DNA of 7,317 nucleotides from an uncultured Acidimicrobiia bacterium (GCA_905480055.1 CAJQOW010000028.1:1-7317), one strand, 5' to 3'; shown: positions 1-6,510, numbered from the stretch's first letter. Notes: generated from the sequence alone by a model not told the origin. Made by a program: numbers and translations.

Positions 1-384
1 AACGATGCCGTCTGAGTCAATGTCGATGGGGTAGGCACCCGTTACCGAATCGAGTTCCAGCCCGGTTGCCTGCATCTCGTTGAACCGGAGCGGACCAGCT
101 GCCTCACCGGTGTTTGCATAGAGGGCTGCTGTCGCTTCACCTCCTGCGAAGTAGACCTCGGGTCTGTCGTCGCCCGAGCAGTCAAACGCGGCCACACCTC
201 CACCCTCGAAGTACTTCCAATCCCCCGTGTACTGGTGAGCAACACCTGCAGCCACGGTGTCATCAACGAACGTTGGCGGTGCGAGGGACTCGGTCGGTTC
301 CGTCGGCCCACTGCACGCAGCGCCGATCACAGCAAGCGCAACAATCACCATCACCCACGTCCGCATCGTTCGTGCCCCAGTCAC
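1..384 (-). CDS. FG-GAP/VCBS-repeat (CRTAC1-like) lipoprotein, N-terminal part
   Basis: Only the first ~128 residues are visible; the gene continues past the left edge. The product begins with a signal peptide (hydrophobic stretch VMVIVALAVIGAAC) ending at a cysteine that could be lipidated, although the residue at -3 is Gly rather than the usual Leu/Val, so the lipobox is imperfect. The mature part matches the start of CRTAC1/VCBS beta-propeller proteins: FVDDTVAAGVAH, then GGGVAAFDCSGDDRPEVYFAGG with an acidic calcium-loop-like D-x-S-x-D-D motif, then ALYANTG, and a second blade with DIDSDG. Such proteins are exported and usually bind calcium; some carry a C-terminal ASPIC/UnbV domain, which cannot be checked here. 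I chose the GTG at 384 because its GTGA overlaps the stop of the upstream haloperoxidase gene and CAGGAG lies about 11 nt upstream. An in-frame ATG at 366 is a good alternative and gives a shorter signal peptide. Family call is fairly sure; exact function unknown. Confidence 0.8.
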   Translation of the reverse strand, partial: MTGARTMRTWVMVIVALAVIGAACSGPTEPTESLAPPTFVDDTVAAGVAHQYTGDWKYFEGGGVAAFDCSGDDRPEVYFAGGEATAALYANTGEAAGPLRFNEMQATGLELDSVTGAYPIDIDSDGIV

Positions 385-2231
385 CGGCCGTAGTACTCCT
401 GCGCCTTGGCCCATGCGCCCTGCCCAACCACTGCACCCATCTCGCGGCCCGCAAAGTCATCCGAACGCACGTGGATGCCTCCGTAGAGGCGGGACAACCC
501 GGCCTGGTCGGATGCATCGCGATAGGTCGCCCACTGCAGTGGCACGGGTTCGGCTGTCCCCGACTCGAACTCGAGAGCATCGGCTTCGATCATCCACTCT
601 CCGAGCCCTCCCGGGAAGAACTCGGATCCTGTGAAGCCGGTCAGGACTTCGGCAGACGCTCGCGAGAATGCGCTGTGGCCGGACACATATGCGGCAAAGG
701 ACGGGGTCACAAACGTCGGTGACTGATACGGAACCCAATCGATGGCAAGGATCCATCCGACGCCACCGATTGCCGATTCGGGATCGGGCGGGTTCCCCTG
801 ATAGGCGTACACGGCGACCTCTCCGACGTGTTCCGCCAAGTGCGCATGCCGGCCAACCGGTGATGACGTCGCCTCCGAGATGACCTCGACCAACCCGTCA
901 ACGAGCGGAAGGCCGTCGGGGTGATACGACGCGCCATCGGGGTCCGACGACTGGCCGAAACCGCCCATCCAGCGGATCATCGAGATCGGCCGCACGTAGT
1001 CGTAGTGACCCTTCGATCCCCAGGCGGCGATGGCGGCGTCATGGTTGGCACCGTTGAGGGCAAGGTACAGCTTCGTGTCCCACTCGAGGCGATCAACGGG
1101 CTCGCCTCCACCGCGGATCAGCAAACTGCCATCCATTCGATCCGACACAGTGTTGGCCATGGTGTTCCAGTGACCGGGAGGTGTCTCGGAGTCCGGACCA
1201 TCCGCCCAGAACTCGGCGAGCACTCGTCCGAAGTCTCCCTCGTTCACGACAACAGGCTCGTAGGCCTCGCCGGTGATCGGGTTCATCGGGTGACCCGTTC
1301 CGTCTTGCGTGCCGAGGGTGTTGTCGCCCAGGGTGGCCGGAGAGATGTCGACCATGGCTGCGATCGTCGGATCCAGCAGCGAGCTGAACGCCACGACCTC
1401 GACGGCGTCGTCCTTGAACTGCTGGTCGGTCGGGGACCCTGCGTGGGGCGGTTCACCCGGATCGATCGGGACACCGTTGGCCGGTGCTGGGGGTAAGGCA
1501 AACGCCGTCACGTATCCCCAGTGGGGATCGATGAATTCCTGGACGCCGGTGTCGAGGAGGATGCCGTTCTGCGACACCATGTTGTCGATCTGAAGCGGCT
1601 GCCAACGGTTCGGGTCGTTCATCACGGTGCCCGAAGCGCTCACGACGAGCGGTAGGTTCACCGCCTCGTAGACCGCCGCATAGTCCTCGGCCTCATTTGA
1701 TCCATCCTCGAGTCCGGCCGCGATGATCACGTCTGCAATCCGGTTTCCGAGAGCAGACGGACTGTCCCCCTCCGTCGCCGTCACCTCCATGTCAAAGCAC
1801 AGTGACTCCATCAGCGCGTCGAAAGCTGGGATCGTCTCAGTCGCTCCAACCGAGTCGAGGTATCGGTGCTCGAGCACGCGATATGCGGCGTAGGACATCG
1901 CCTCTTCCCTGGCTGCCACGACATCGTCGGCTTCGGCAGCCTCGTCGACGAAGACCCCCCTGGCTTGGTCGTCGTAGGCAGCCCAGGCATCCCACATGGC
2001 AGCGGAGGAGTGATACAGGTTCCTGGCGTGAACGGTTGGGGCCGGGAGGTCCCTGCGAATGGCGTCGAGGTTCGCCTCGTTCCATTGGCGGGCAACCGAC
2101 CAACCCGGATGATCGTCAGAAGGCTGGCAGTCGTTGCTTGCGGCAGGGCCTGCGGTACATGCAGAGGCGAGGGCCACAAGGGCCAGAGCGAGCATGATGT
2201 GGCTGCCCACGGCTCCGCCACGTAGATCCAT
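381..2231 (-). CDS. Vanadium-dependent haloperoxidase-type protein (PAP2 superfamily), exported
   Basis: A 616-residue protein of the vanadium haloperoxidase / acid phosphatase superfamily. Family members bind vanadate and oxidise halides with hydrogen peroxide, or act as phosphatases. The complete active-site signature is visible. K-x6-RP is KGHYDYVRP (K407, R414). The second motif is VSGH (S517, G518, H519), with Val replacing the usual Pro of PSGH. SR-x5-H-x3-D is SRLYGGIHVRSD (R581, H587, D591); H587 would be the axial vanadium ligand and H519 the acid-base histidine. About 100 residues separate motifs one and two, more than in classical acid phosphatases. The N-terminus has a hydrophobic signal (LALALVALASAC) with a possible lipidated Cys25. 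The only other cysteines, C34 and C145, could form a disulfide outside the cell. The ATG at 2231 is preceded by AGGAGG at a 10-nt gap; the frame stays open to 2312, but that start lacks such a site and would bury the signal peptide. The VCBS gene follows with a 4-base overlap. Halide or phosphate specificity cannot be told from sequence. Confidence 0.9.
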   Translation of the reverse strand: MDLRGGAVGSHIMLALALVALASACTAGPAASNDCQPSDDHPGWSVARQWNEANLDAIRRDLPAPTVHARNLYHSSAAMWDAWAAYDDQARGVFVDEAAEADDVVAAREEAMSYAAYRVLEHRYLDSVGATETIPAFDALMESLCFDMEVTATEGDSPSALGNRIADVIIAAGLEDGSNEAEDYAAVYEAVNLPLVVSASGTVMNDPNRWQPLQIDNMVSQNGILLDTGVQEFIDPHWGYVTAFALPPAPANGVPIDPGEPPHAGSPTDQQFKDDAVEVVAFSSLLDPTIAAMVDISPATLGDNTLGTQDGTGHPMNPITGEAYEPVVVNEGDFGRVLAEFWADGPDSETPPGHWNTMANTVSDRMDGSLLIRGGGEPVDRLEWDTKLYLALNGANHDAAIAAWGSKGHYDYVRPISMIRWMGGFGQSSDPDGASYHPDGLPLVDGLVEVISEATSSPVGRHAHLAEHVGEVAVYAYQGNPPDPESAIGGVGWILAIDWVPYQSPTFVTPSFAAYVSGHSAFSRASAEVLTGFTGSEFFPGGLGEWMIEADALEFESGTAEPVPLQWATYRDASDQAGLSRLYGGIHVRSDDFAGREMGAVVGQGAWAKAQEYYGR

Positions 2232-2241
2232 TCGGGGGTTG

Positions 2242-2247
2242 CCTCCT
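2242..2247 (-). promoter_or_regulatory. Ribosome binding site of the haloperoxidase gene
   Basis: Read on the minus strand this is a perfect AGGAGG, 10 nt ahead of the ATG at 2231. It decides between that start and the longer open frame reaching 2312. Confidence 0.75.
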
Positions 2248-2326
2248 GACCTGCGAACGATACTGCGAAGCCGCACAACCGGACTGCCCACACTGCCGGG
2301 AGGTTTCACCACCGAAGGAAATGGAT

Positions 2327-2354
2327 TTGTGTGCCGACAGAATCGGCGTAACCT
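2327..2354 (+). promoter_or_regulatory. Candidate importer promoter with inverted repeat in the spacer
   Basis: TTGTGT (2327-2332) and TAACCT (2349-2354) lie 16 bases apart, a plausible but weak -35/-10 pair. The spacer contains GCCGA (2333-2337), CAGAA and TCGGC (2343-2347), an inverted repeat with 5-bp arms filling almost the whole spacer, where a repressor would block polymerase. Both hexamers deviate from consensus, so this is tentative. Confidence 0.25.
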
Positions 2355-2368
2355 TTATGGGTGGACTG

Positions 2369-2382
2369 CTGGCAGCTGCCAG
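2369..2382. promoter_or_regulatory. 14-bp perfect palindrome, possible operator
   Basis: CTGGCAGCTGCCAG is a perfect 14-bp palindrome in the presumed 5' leader of the importer operon, about 60 bases ahead of the binding-protein start. Its size and position suit a dimeric sugar-responsive repressor, but no regulator is encoded in the window and the short length leaves chance possible. Confidence 0.35.
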
Positions 2383-2393
2383 GAGGACCACGT

Positions 2394-2417
2394 TTTGCAC
2401 GCAATGTCGTGCGCAAA
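2394..2417. promoter_or_regulatory. Imperfect palindrome, possible operator of the importer operon
   Basis: Outer arms TTTGC (2394-2398) and GCAAA (2413-2417) are complementary. Overlapping them, GCACG (2397-2401) and CGTGC (2408-2412) form another inverted repeat around CAATGT. The two registers differ by one base in their centre. The site lies 26 bases ahead of the binding-protein start codon. It resembles repressor operators of the LacI type in general layout; the protein that might bind is unknown. Confidence 0.35.
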
Positions 2418-2433
2418 CAAACCAATCCCATGT

Positions 2434-2438
2434 GGAGG
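2434..2438 (+). promoter_or_regulatory. Ribosome binding site of the xylF-like gene
   Basis: GGAGG lies 4 nt ahead of the ATG at 2443, a slightly short gap. A second strong AGGAGG at 2381-2386 sits 8 nt before an in-frame TTG at 2395, which would add 16 residues ahead of the signal peptide. Signal-peptide logic favours 2443. Confidence 0.6.
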
Positions 2439-2442
2439 AACA

Positions 2443-3567
2443 ATGAAGCGAAGCGCGAAGATTCTCGTGCTCCTCGCCGTGTTCGCCCTCATCGTTGCTG
2501 CCTGTAGCAGTGATGACGCGGACGATACGACGACAACCGCCGCCGAAGGCGGCACGGAAACCACGGAGGCGTCCGGCGACGGGCCCGTCATCGGTGTTTC
2601 CTGGAACAACTACAACGAAGAGCGCTGGGCGCTCTGGGACGAGCCCGCCATCAAGGCAGCCATCGAGGCTGGCGGCGGTAGCTACATCTCAACGGACGCA
2701 GGCTCCTCGGCCGAGCAGCAGCTCGCAGACGTCGAGAACCTGATCTCGCAGGGCGCACAAGCGGTCATCATCCTGGCTCAGGATGGCGTTGCCATCAAGC
2801 CAGCGGTTGAGGCTGCCGTCAACGCCGGTGTGGGTGTTGTTGCCTACGACCGTCTCATCGAAGACGAGGGTGCGTTCTACATCACCTTCGACAACGTTGA
2901 GGTCGGCCGCATGCAGGCCCGCGCGATCTACGAGCTCATGCCTGAAGGCAACTACGTCTTCATCAAGGGCAACGCTGCCGATGCCAACGCTGACTTCCTC
3001 TTCGGTGGTCAGCTGGAGGTCCTCCTCGAGGCAACCGGTTGTGAAGCTCTCGATGACGCCTGTGCCATCACCAACGTTGGAGAATCCTACACGGACAACT
3101 GGGCACCTGAGGTCGCACAGGCCAACATGGAGCAGTTCCTGACGGCCAACAACAACGACGTCCAGGCTGTTGTCGCTTCGAACGACGGCATGGCCGGCGG
3201 TGTTGTCGCTGCACTCGCAGCGCAGGGCCTCGACGGTGTGACTCCTGTTTCAGGTCAGGATGGTGACGGCGCAGCCCTGAACCGTGTTGCACTCGGAACC
3301 CAGTCCGTTTCGGTCTGGAAGGACGCACGTGCACTCGGTACGGCAGCCGGTGAGGTCGCAATAGCCCTCGCAGCTGGTACGGCCATGGCAGACATCCCGC
3401 AGACGATCTCCTTCGAGACGCCTGGTGGAATCACCATGAGCACCATCCTCCTGTCCCCGATCCCTGTCACCCAGGACAACCTTGACGTTGTCATCCAGGC
3501 TGGCTGGATCACGCAGGAAGACGCCTGTGCAGGCGTCGAGGCTGGAACGGTCTCTGCCTGCGGCTGA
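2443..3567 (+). CDS. xylF: XylF-like sugar ABC transporter substrate-binding lipoprotein
   Basis: This 374-residue lipoprotein captures a sugar, most likely D-xylose or a related monosaccharide, and delivers it to the permease encoded next. Residues 1-20 form a lipoprotein signal peptide (MKRSAK, hydrophobic core, VAAC with lipidated Cys21). A low-complexity Thr/Glu/Gly linker follows to about residue 47, typical of actinobacterial anchored binding proteins. The two-lobe periplasmic-binding fold then shows XylF-type landmarks: NEERW (58-62), YDRLI (135-139), FDNVEVGR (149-156), SNDGMAGG (246-253), SGQDGDGAALNRV (270-282) and GTQSVSVWK (285-293). D136/R137, N247/D248 and K293 fall where the family contacts sugar. 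Cysteines 200/207 and 362/373 could form two disulfides. The start is supported by GGAGG and the signal peptide. It is the first gene of a three-gene operon. The class is near certain; xylose rather than ribose, fructose or another sugar is inferred from motif similarity. Confidence 0.88.
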   Translation: MKRSAKILVLLAVFALIVAACSSDDADDTTTTAAEGGTETTEASGDGPVIGVSWNNYNEERWALWDEPAIKAAIEAGGGSYISTDAGSSAEQQLADVENLISQGAQAVIILAQDGVAIKPAVEAAVNAGVGVVAYDRLIEDEGAFYITFDNVEVGRMQARAIYELMPEGNYVFIKGNAADANADFLFGGQLEVLLEATGCEALDDACAITNVGESYTDNWAPEVAQANMEQFLTANNNDVQAVVASNDGMAGGVVAALAAQGLDGVTPVSGQDGDGAALNRVALGTQSVSVWKDARALGTAAGEVAIALAAGTAMADIPQTISFETPGGITMSTILLSPIPVTQDNLDVVIQAGWITQEDACAGVEAGTVSACG

Positions 3568-3600
3568 TGCCCAGACACGGCTACGTCAGTAGTCGAGACC

Positions 3601-3614
3601 GCTTCAACCGAAGC
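3601..3614 (+). other. Small hairpin after xylF-like gene
   Basis: GCTTC-AACC-GAAGC forms a 5-bp stem with a 4-base loop, seven bases ahead of the larger hairpin at 3621. The two would stand in tandem in the messenger RNA 3' of the binding-protein gene and could act together as a 3'-end stabiliser. Confidence 0.4.
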
Positions 3615-3620
3615 ACATTG

Positions 3621-3650
3621 GAAGAGGCGCCCCCCAGGGGGCGCCTCTTC
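3621..3650 (+). terminator. Strong intercistronic hairpin (partial terminator or RNA stabiliser)
   Basis: GAAGAGGCGCCCC and its exact complement form a 13-bp stem with a CCAG loop (the 14th base pair would leave only a two-base loop). It is very G+C rich. No T-run follows, so it is not a classical intrinsic terminator, though high-G+C bacteria often use such hairpins. Placed in the 128-base gap between binding protein and permease, it probably lets the binding protein be made in excess while some transcripts read through. It could also end transcription completely if the permease has its own promoter. Confidence 0.7.
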
Positions 3651-3695
3651 TCATGTCAAACGGACGATTCGGGATGCATCTAAGGTACGACCGTT

Positions 3696-5042
3696 GTGAC
3701 AGACACGAAGAACCCCCAGGACCTCACGCCAGAGACCCCGCCGTCGGACCCGGCCGAATCGTCCAAATCTTCCGGAATTCACTCGATAGGTGACTTCTTC
3801 CGGGTCGCCGAGATCGACACCCGGCTCCTCGGCATGATCGGTGCCCTCATCGTCATCTGGGTCGGATTCAACATCCTCTCCGGTGGCACGTTCCTCACGT
3901 CGCGAAACCTCTGGAACCTCTCGGTGCAGACATCGGTCGTCGCCATCATGGCGACAGGCATGGTCCTCATCATCGTGACGCGCAACATCGACCTGTCGGT
4001 GGGGTCCATGCTTGCCGCGGTCGGCATGGCGATGGCTCTCCTGCAGGCTGAGATCCTGCCGGACATTTTCGGAATCGGAAGCCCATGGATCTGGATCGTG
4101 ACGATCATTGCGGGGCTCGTGCTCGGTGCCTCGATTGGTCTTCTCCAGGGAGCGGTGGTCGCCTACGTGGGCGTGCCTTCGTTCATCGTGACGCTTGGTG
4201 GTCTTCTGGTCTGGCGCGGTGTCGCGTGGTGGATGGCAAGCGGGCGCACGATCGCCCCGATGGACAGGACGTTCCAGATCTTCGGTGGAGGCGCCAGGGG
4301 AACCATCGGTGGCACCTGGACATGGATCATCGGCATCGTCGGTTGTATCGGCGTCATCTTGCTGCTCTGGAACCGAAGGCGAGCCCGGATCCGGGTGGGG
4401 TTCGAACCTCGCCCCATGTGGGCTGAGATAATGATCGGCGCCGTTGCGGTCATCGCCATCCTCGGCGCAGTCGCCGTCATCAACTCCTACCCCATGCCTG
4501 AACTGCTCGCACGTCGGTACGCAGAGGAAAACAACATCGCCTGGCCAGAAGGTGGGCTCACCATTCCCCTTGGCCTGGCCACACCAGTATTGGTGACGAT
4601 TGTGGTCGCCCTCATCATGAATTTCGTCGCGACACGAACCCGCTACGGGCGGTATGTCTACGCCATTGGAGGGAACCCGGAAGCAGCAAACCTCGCAGGA
4701 ATCAAGACCCGTTGGACGATCGTCAAGACCTTCATGATCATGGGCCTGCTGGTCGGGGTTGCCGCCGGCGTGCAGATCGCTCGCCTGAATGCCGCCACCA
4801 GCGGTCTTGGAACACTCGCCGAGCTGTACGTGATTGCCGCGGCCGTCATCGGAGGTACCTCCCTCAGTGGCGGCGTCGGCACGATCCCGGGCGCCATCCT
4901 CGGTGCCCTCGTGATGCAGTCGCTCGTGTCCGGCATGGTGTTGCTCGGCCTCGACGCGCCGCTCCAGGACATCGTCGTGGGCATCGTGCTCGTGGTCGCC
5001 GTTGCGCTCGACAGCTGGTACCGCCGGAGGGTTTCACAATGA
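3696..5042 (+). CDS. xylH: XylH-like sugar ABC transporter permease
   Basis: This 448-residue inner-membrane protein forms the translocation channel of the importer. A hydrophilic Pro/Ser-rich cytoplasmic tail of about 40 residues precedes roughly 10-12 hydrophobic segments (near 44-61, 80-97, 102-118, 131-152, 160-180, 207-225, 244-263, 291-312, 342-364, 375-390, 392-416 and 422-440). Family landmarks are TRNIDLSVGSML (95-106), VPSFIVTLGG (160-169) and the cytoplasmic loop GRYVYAIGGNPEAANLAGI (318-336), which couples to the ATPase. It is longer than the RbsC type (about 320) and nearer the XylH type (about 390). Part of the extra length is a polar stretch around 264-288 between two membrane segments, probably external. 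The start is GTG, with a weak AAGGT 9 nt upstream; the next ATG would cut into the first membrane segment. Its last codon overlaps the ATPase start as ATGA, indicating translational coupling. Sugar specificity is inferred from the XylF-like partner. Confidence 0.88.
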   Translation: MTDTKNPQDLTPETPPSDPAESSKSSGIHSIGDFFRVAEIDTRLLGMIGALIVIWVGFNILSGGTFLTSRNLWNLSVQTSVVAIMATGMVLIIVTRNIDLSVGSMLAAVGMAMALLQAEILPDIFGIGSPWIWIVTIIAGLVLGASIGLLQGAVVAYVGVPSFIVTLGGLLVWRGVAWWMASGRTIAPMDRTFQIFGGGARGTIGGTWTWIIGIVGCIGVILLLWNRRRARIRVGFEPRPMWAEIMIGAVAVIAILGAVAVINSYPMPELLARRYAEENNIAWPEGGLTIPLGLATPVLVTIVVALIMNFVATRTRYGRYVYAIGGNPEAANLAGIKTRWTIVKTFMIMGLLVGVAAGVQIARLNAATSGLGTLAELYVIAAAVIGGTSLSGGVGTIPGAILGALVMQSLVSGMVLLGLDAPLQDIVVGIVLVVAVALDSWYRRRVSQ

Positions 5043-5827
5043 CAGCGCCACCAACGAACAAGCCGCTCGTCGAGCTGAACAACATCAGGGTCGCCTTCGG
5101 TGGTGTGCATGCCGTGGATGACGTCAGCGTGAGCGTCGATGCTGGAGAAGTTCTGGCGATTGTCGGCGGCAACGGTGCTGGGAAGACAACGCTCATCCGC
5201 ACGCTGTCGGGTGCCCACCCCGCAGACTCGGGCGAGATCAAGATCGATGGCAGGTCTGTCACGATCGGGAACCCGAGGGACGCCAAGGAATACGGCGTCG
5301 AGACGATCTACCAGACGTTGGCACTGGCGGAGAACCAGGACGCAGCGTCAAACATGTTCCTCGGTCGCGAACTGCGGTCTCGCTGGGGGACGCTCGACGA
5401 CACCGCCATGGAGGATGCGACACGCAAGGTCATGGCGAGGCTGAATCCCAAGTTCCAGAACTTCCGCGTTCCGGTGCAGTCACTGTCAGGCGGTCAGCGC
5501 CAGTCGATCGCCATCGCCAAGGCGCTCTACTTCAACGCACGCATCATCATCATGGATGAGCCGACCGCGGCACTCGGACCGATGGAAACAGCACAGGTCG
5601 CCGAACTCATCGTGCAGATGAAGTCCGAAGGCATCGGCATCTTCCTGATCAGCCACGACATCCATGACGTGTTCGACCTGGCCGACCGTATCGCCGTCAT
5701 GCACACCGGCAACCTTGCCGGCATCGTGAACAAGGCCGACGTCACCAAGGACGAGGTCCTCGCCATGATCATCATGGGCAAGCAGGCCGGCGACGTCACC
5801 GCATCGGATCTGGAAGAACTCCACTAG
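5039..5827 (+). CDS. Single-domain sugar ABC transporter ATP-binding protein (XylG/FrcA-like)
   Basis: This 262-residue cytoplasmic ATPase powers the importer. All motifs are intact: Walker [10 protein letters not shown] (43-51, K49), Q-loop YQ (Q92) followed by the family stretch NMFLGRE (105-111), signature LSGGQ (149-153), Walker B IIIMDEPT (169-176, catalytic E174) and switch histidine H206 in ISHD. Enterobacterial XylG, RbsA and MglA are about 500 residues with two ABC domains. This one has only one, like rhizobial FrcA, and so should act as a homodimer with two competent sites. It is not truncated: the C-terminus finishes after the usual helix, and no second domain follows. The start ATG overlaps the permease stop (ATGA). 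Its TAG stop is the first three bases of a GTACC-rich repeat. Function as ATPase is certain; the transported sugar is inferred. Confidence 0.93.
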   Translation: MTAPPTNKPLVELNNIRVAFGGVHAVDDVSVSVDAGEVLAIVGGNGAGKTTLIRTLSGAHPADSGEIKIDGRSVTIGNPRDAKEYGVETIYQTLALAENQDAASNMFLGRELRSRWGTLDDTAMEDATRKVMARLNPKFQNFRVPVQSLSGGQRQSIAIAKALYFNARIIIMDEPTAALGPMETAQVAELIVQMKSEGIGIFLISHDIHDVFDLADRIAVMHTGNLAGIVNKADVTKDEVLAMIIMGKQAGDVTASDLEELH

Positions 5828-5871
5828 CTGGTACCTGGTACCTCGTACCTGGACTGCAGCAAGCTTGCGTT
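5825..5871 (+). repeat. GTACC-rich intergenic repeat, copy 1
   Basis: The copy begins with TAGCTGGTACC, whose TAG is the ATPase stop codon. It continues with two more GTACC units, TGGTACC and TCGTACC, then TGGACTGCAGCA and a perfect 10-bp palindrome GCAAGCTTGC (5859-5868), and ends GCGTT. A second copy with the same order lies at 6463-6510. The region 5828-5910 separates two convergent genes, so these self-complementary units may help end transcription from both sides, but there is no classical T-tailed hairpin. Confidence 0.6.
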
Positions 5872-5910
5872 CGGGGAACCGTTTTCGGACCAAACACCCA
5901 CTACGAGGTA

Positions 5911-6381
5911 TCAGGCGGACAGATCCTTCCACCAGTTGGAGGCGTCGGACGCATCGATGCCTTGAGCCTCCATCCAGGGATCGATCACGTCGTGGCTCCA
6001 CGACAGCCACCTGTGGGGGGTGACCTTGATCGTGGCATCCTCGTGGGCCGCAAGGAATCTGCCCATGGTCTCGAGTCCGGAAGGTGTGAGCAGACGTTCC
6101 CGAACACCTCGATTCAGGCGCTCCGCCTGGCTTCCTTCGATCACGCTTGCAACGCCGTAGCACGAGACCCAGCCACTGCGAACAAGGATGAGGGCGGTGA
6201 CTGACGGGCGTTCCCGCACGTTCCTGATCTTGCGCGTCGAATGCGGAGTCGGCAACACCAGGCAATCACGATCGTCCATGGAGAACAGGACAAGAGTCAT
6301 GTGAGGAGTGCCATCTGGATTGATCGTCCCCAGGACCAGTCGTGCCTCCCGGTCCACCTCGGCACGCAGCGCGGAAGTCAA
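5911..6381 (-). CDS. Pyridoxamine 5'-phosphate oxidase-family split-barrel protein
   Basis: A small protein (about 156 residues) of the PPOX-like split beta-barrel superfamily, whose members bind FMN, F420 or haem and often reduce small substrates. The evidence is the N-terminal pattern EARLVLGTINPDGTPHMTLV (12-31), a strand-turn-strand with N-P-D-G-x-P-H, followed by LVLPTPHSTRKIRNVRERPSV, matching the phosphate-contacting T-x-K-x-x-N-x-R-x-x-P segment. The C-terminus is Trp-rich (HRWLSWSHDVIDPW, NWWKDL). The cofactor and substrate cannot be told from sequence; PdxH itself is longer. The start is uncertain. TTG at 6381 is the only conventional start ahead of the domain, has no Shine-Dalgarno site, and the frame stays open upstream to a TAG near 6425, encoding a plausible IPSTYQTPHG extension. 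A leaderless or non-standard start is possible. The gene is bracketed by two copies of the GTACC repeat and reads in the same direction as the dehydrogenase gene 156 bases upstream. Confidence 0.75.
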   Translation of the reverse strand: MTSALRAEVDREARLVLGTINPDGTPHMTLVLFSMDDRDCLVLPTPHSTRKIRNVRERPSVTALILVRSGWVSCYGVASVIEGSQAERLNRGVRERLLTPSGLETMGRFLAAHEDATIKVTPHRWLSWSHDVIDPWMEAQGIDASDASNWWKDLSA

Positions 6382-6434
6382 ACCATGGGGTGTCTGATAC
6401 GTGCTGGGAATCGCGACGCCCCAAAGCTAGTCAA

Positions 6435-6454
6435 TCCTCGGCTACCGCCGAGGA
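6435..6454 (-). terminator. Hairpin between dehydrogenase and PPOX genes
   Basis: TCCTCGGC and GCCGAGGA form a perfect 8-bp stem around a 4-base loop. On the minus strand it lies 84 bases past the dehydrogenase stop and 53 bases ahead of the PPOX start, followed by TTGACTAGCTTTG rather than a T-run. It may end the dehydrogenase transcript or be a leader structure of the PPOX gene. Confidence 0.4.
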
Positions 6455-6462
6455 GTATCTGG

Positions 6463-6510
6463 TAGCTGGTACCAGGTACCTGGACTCCAGCAGTGCTCTC
6501 ATCGTGCGTT
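6463..6510 (+). repeat. GTACC-rich intergenic repeat, copy 2
   Basis: This copy reads TAGCTGGTACC, AGGTACC, TGGACTCCAGCAGTGCT and ends GTGCGTT. It has the same order as copy 1 at 5825, in the same orientation, with one fewer GTACC unit and small changes. CCAGGTACCTGG within it is a perfect 12-bp palindrome. It lies in the 156-base gap between the dehydrogenase and PPOX genes. Confidence 0.6.

Larger units (their letters stand above)
2232..2442. promoter_or_regulatory. Divergent intergenic control region (haloperoxidase operon / sugar importer)
   Basis: These 211 bases separate two divergently transcribed operons and must carry both promoters. No small gene is supported in it. It holds at least three inverted repeats (listed separately) clustered between 2333 and 2417, on the importer side. 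I found no convincing -35/-10 pair for the minus strand. Confidence 0.6.

Noticed and set aside
114..1496. Long plus-strand open frames (114-722 and 921-1496) opposite the haloperoxidase and VCBS genes
   Set aside because: Their translations are Arg/Pro/Ser-rich with no domain, as expected for shadows of high-G+C coding sequence; the minus-strand genes carry clear family motifs.
2232..2312. Extended N-terminus of the haloperoxidase from an ATG at 2312
   Set aside because: It would place a 27-residue Arg/Pro-rich stretch ahead of the signal peptide and lacks a good ribosome binding site, whereas the ATG at 2231 has a perfect AGGAGG.
3568..3695. A small gene between the binding protein and permease
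   Set aside because: The gap is filled by two hairpins and the permease leader, with no open frame having a start and ribosome binding site.
5486..6265. A 259-codon minus-strand open frame spanning the ATPase end and the PPOX gene
   Set aside because: It covers the signature and Walker B motifs of the ATPase in antisense and reads the PPOX gene out of frame; no recognisable domain.
6429..6434. TTGACT as a -35 box for the PPOX gene (minus strand)
   Set aside because: No -10-like hexamer lies 16-18 bases downstream; the nearest A/T-rich hexamer is too far away.
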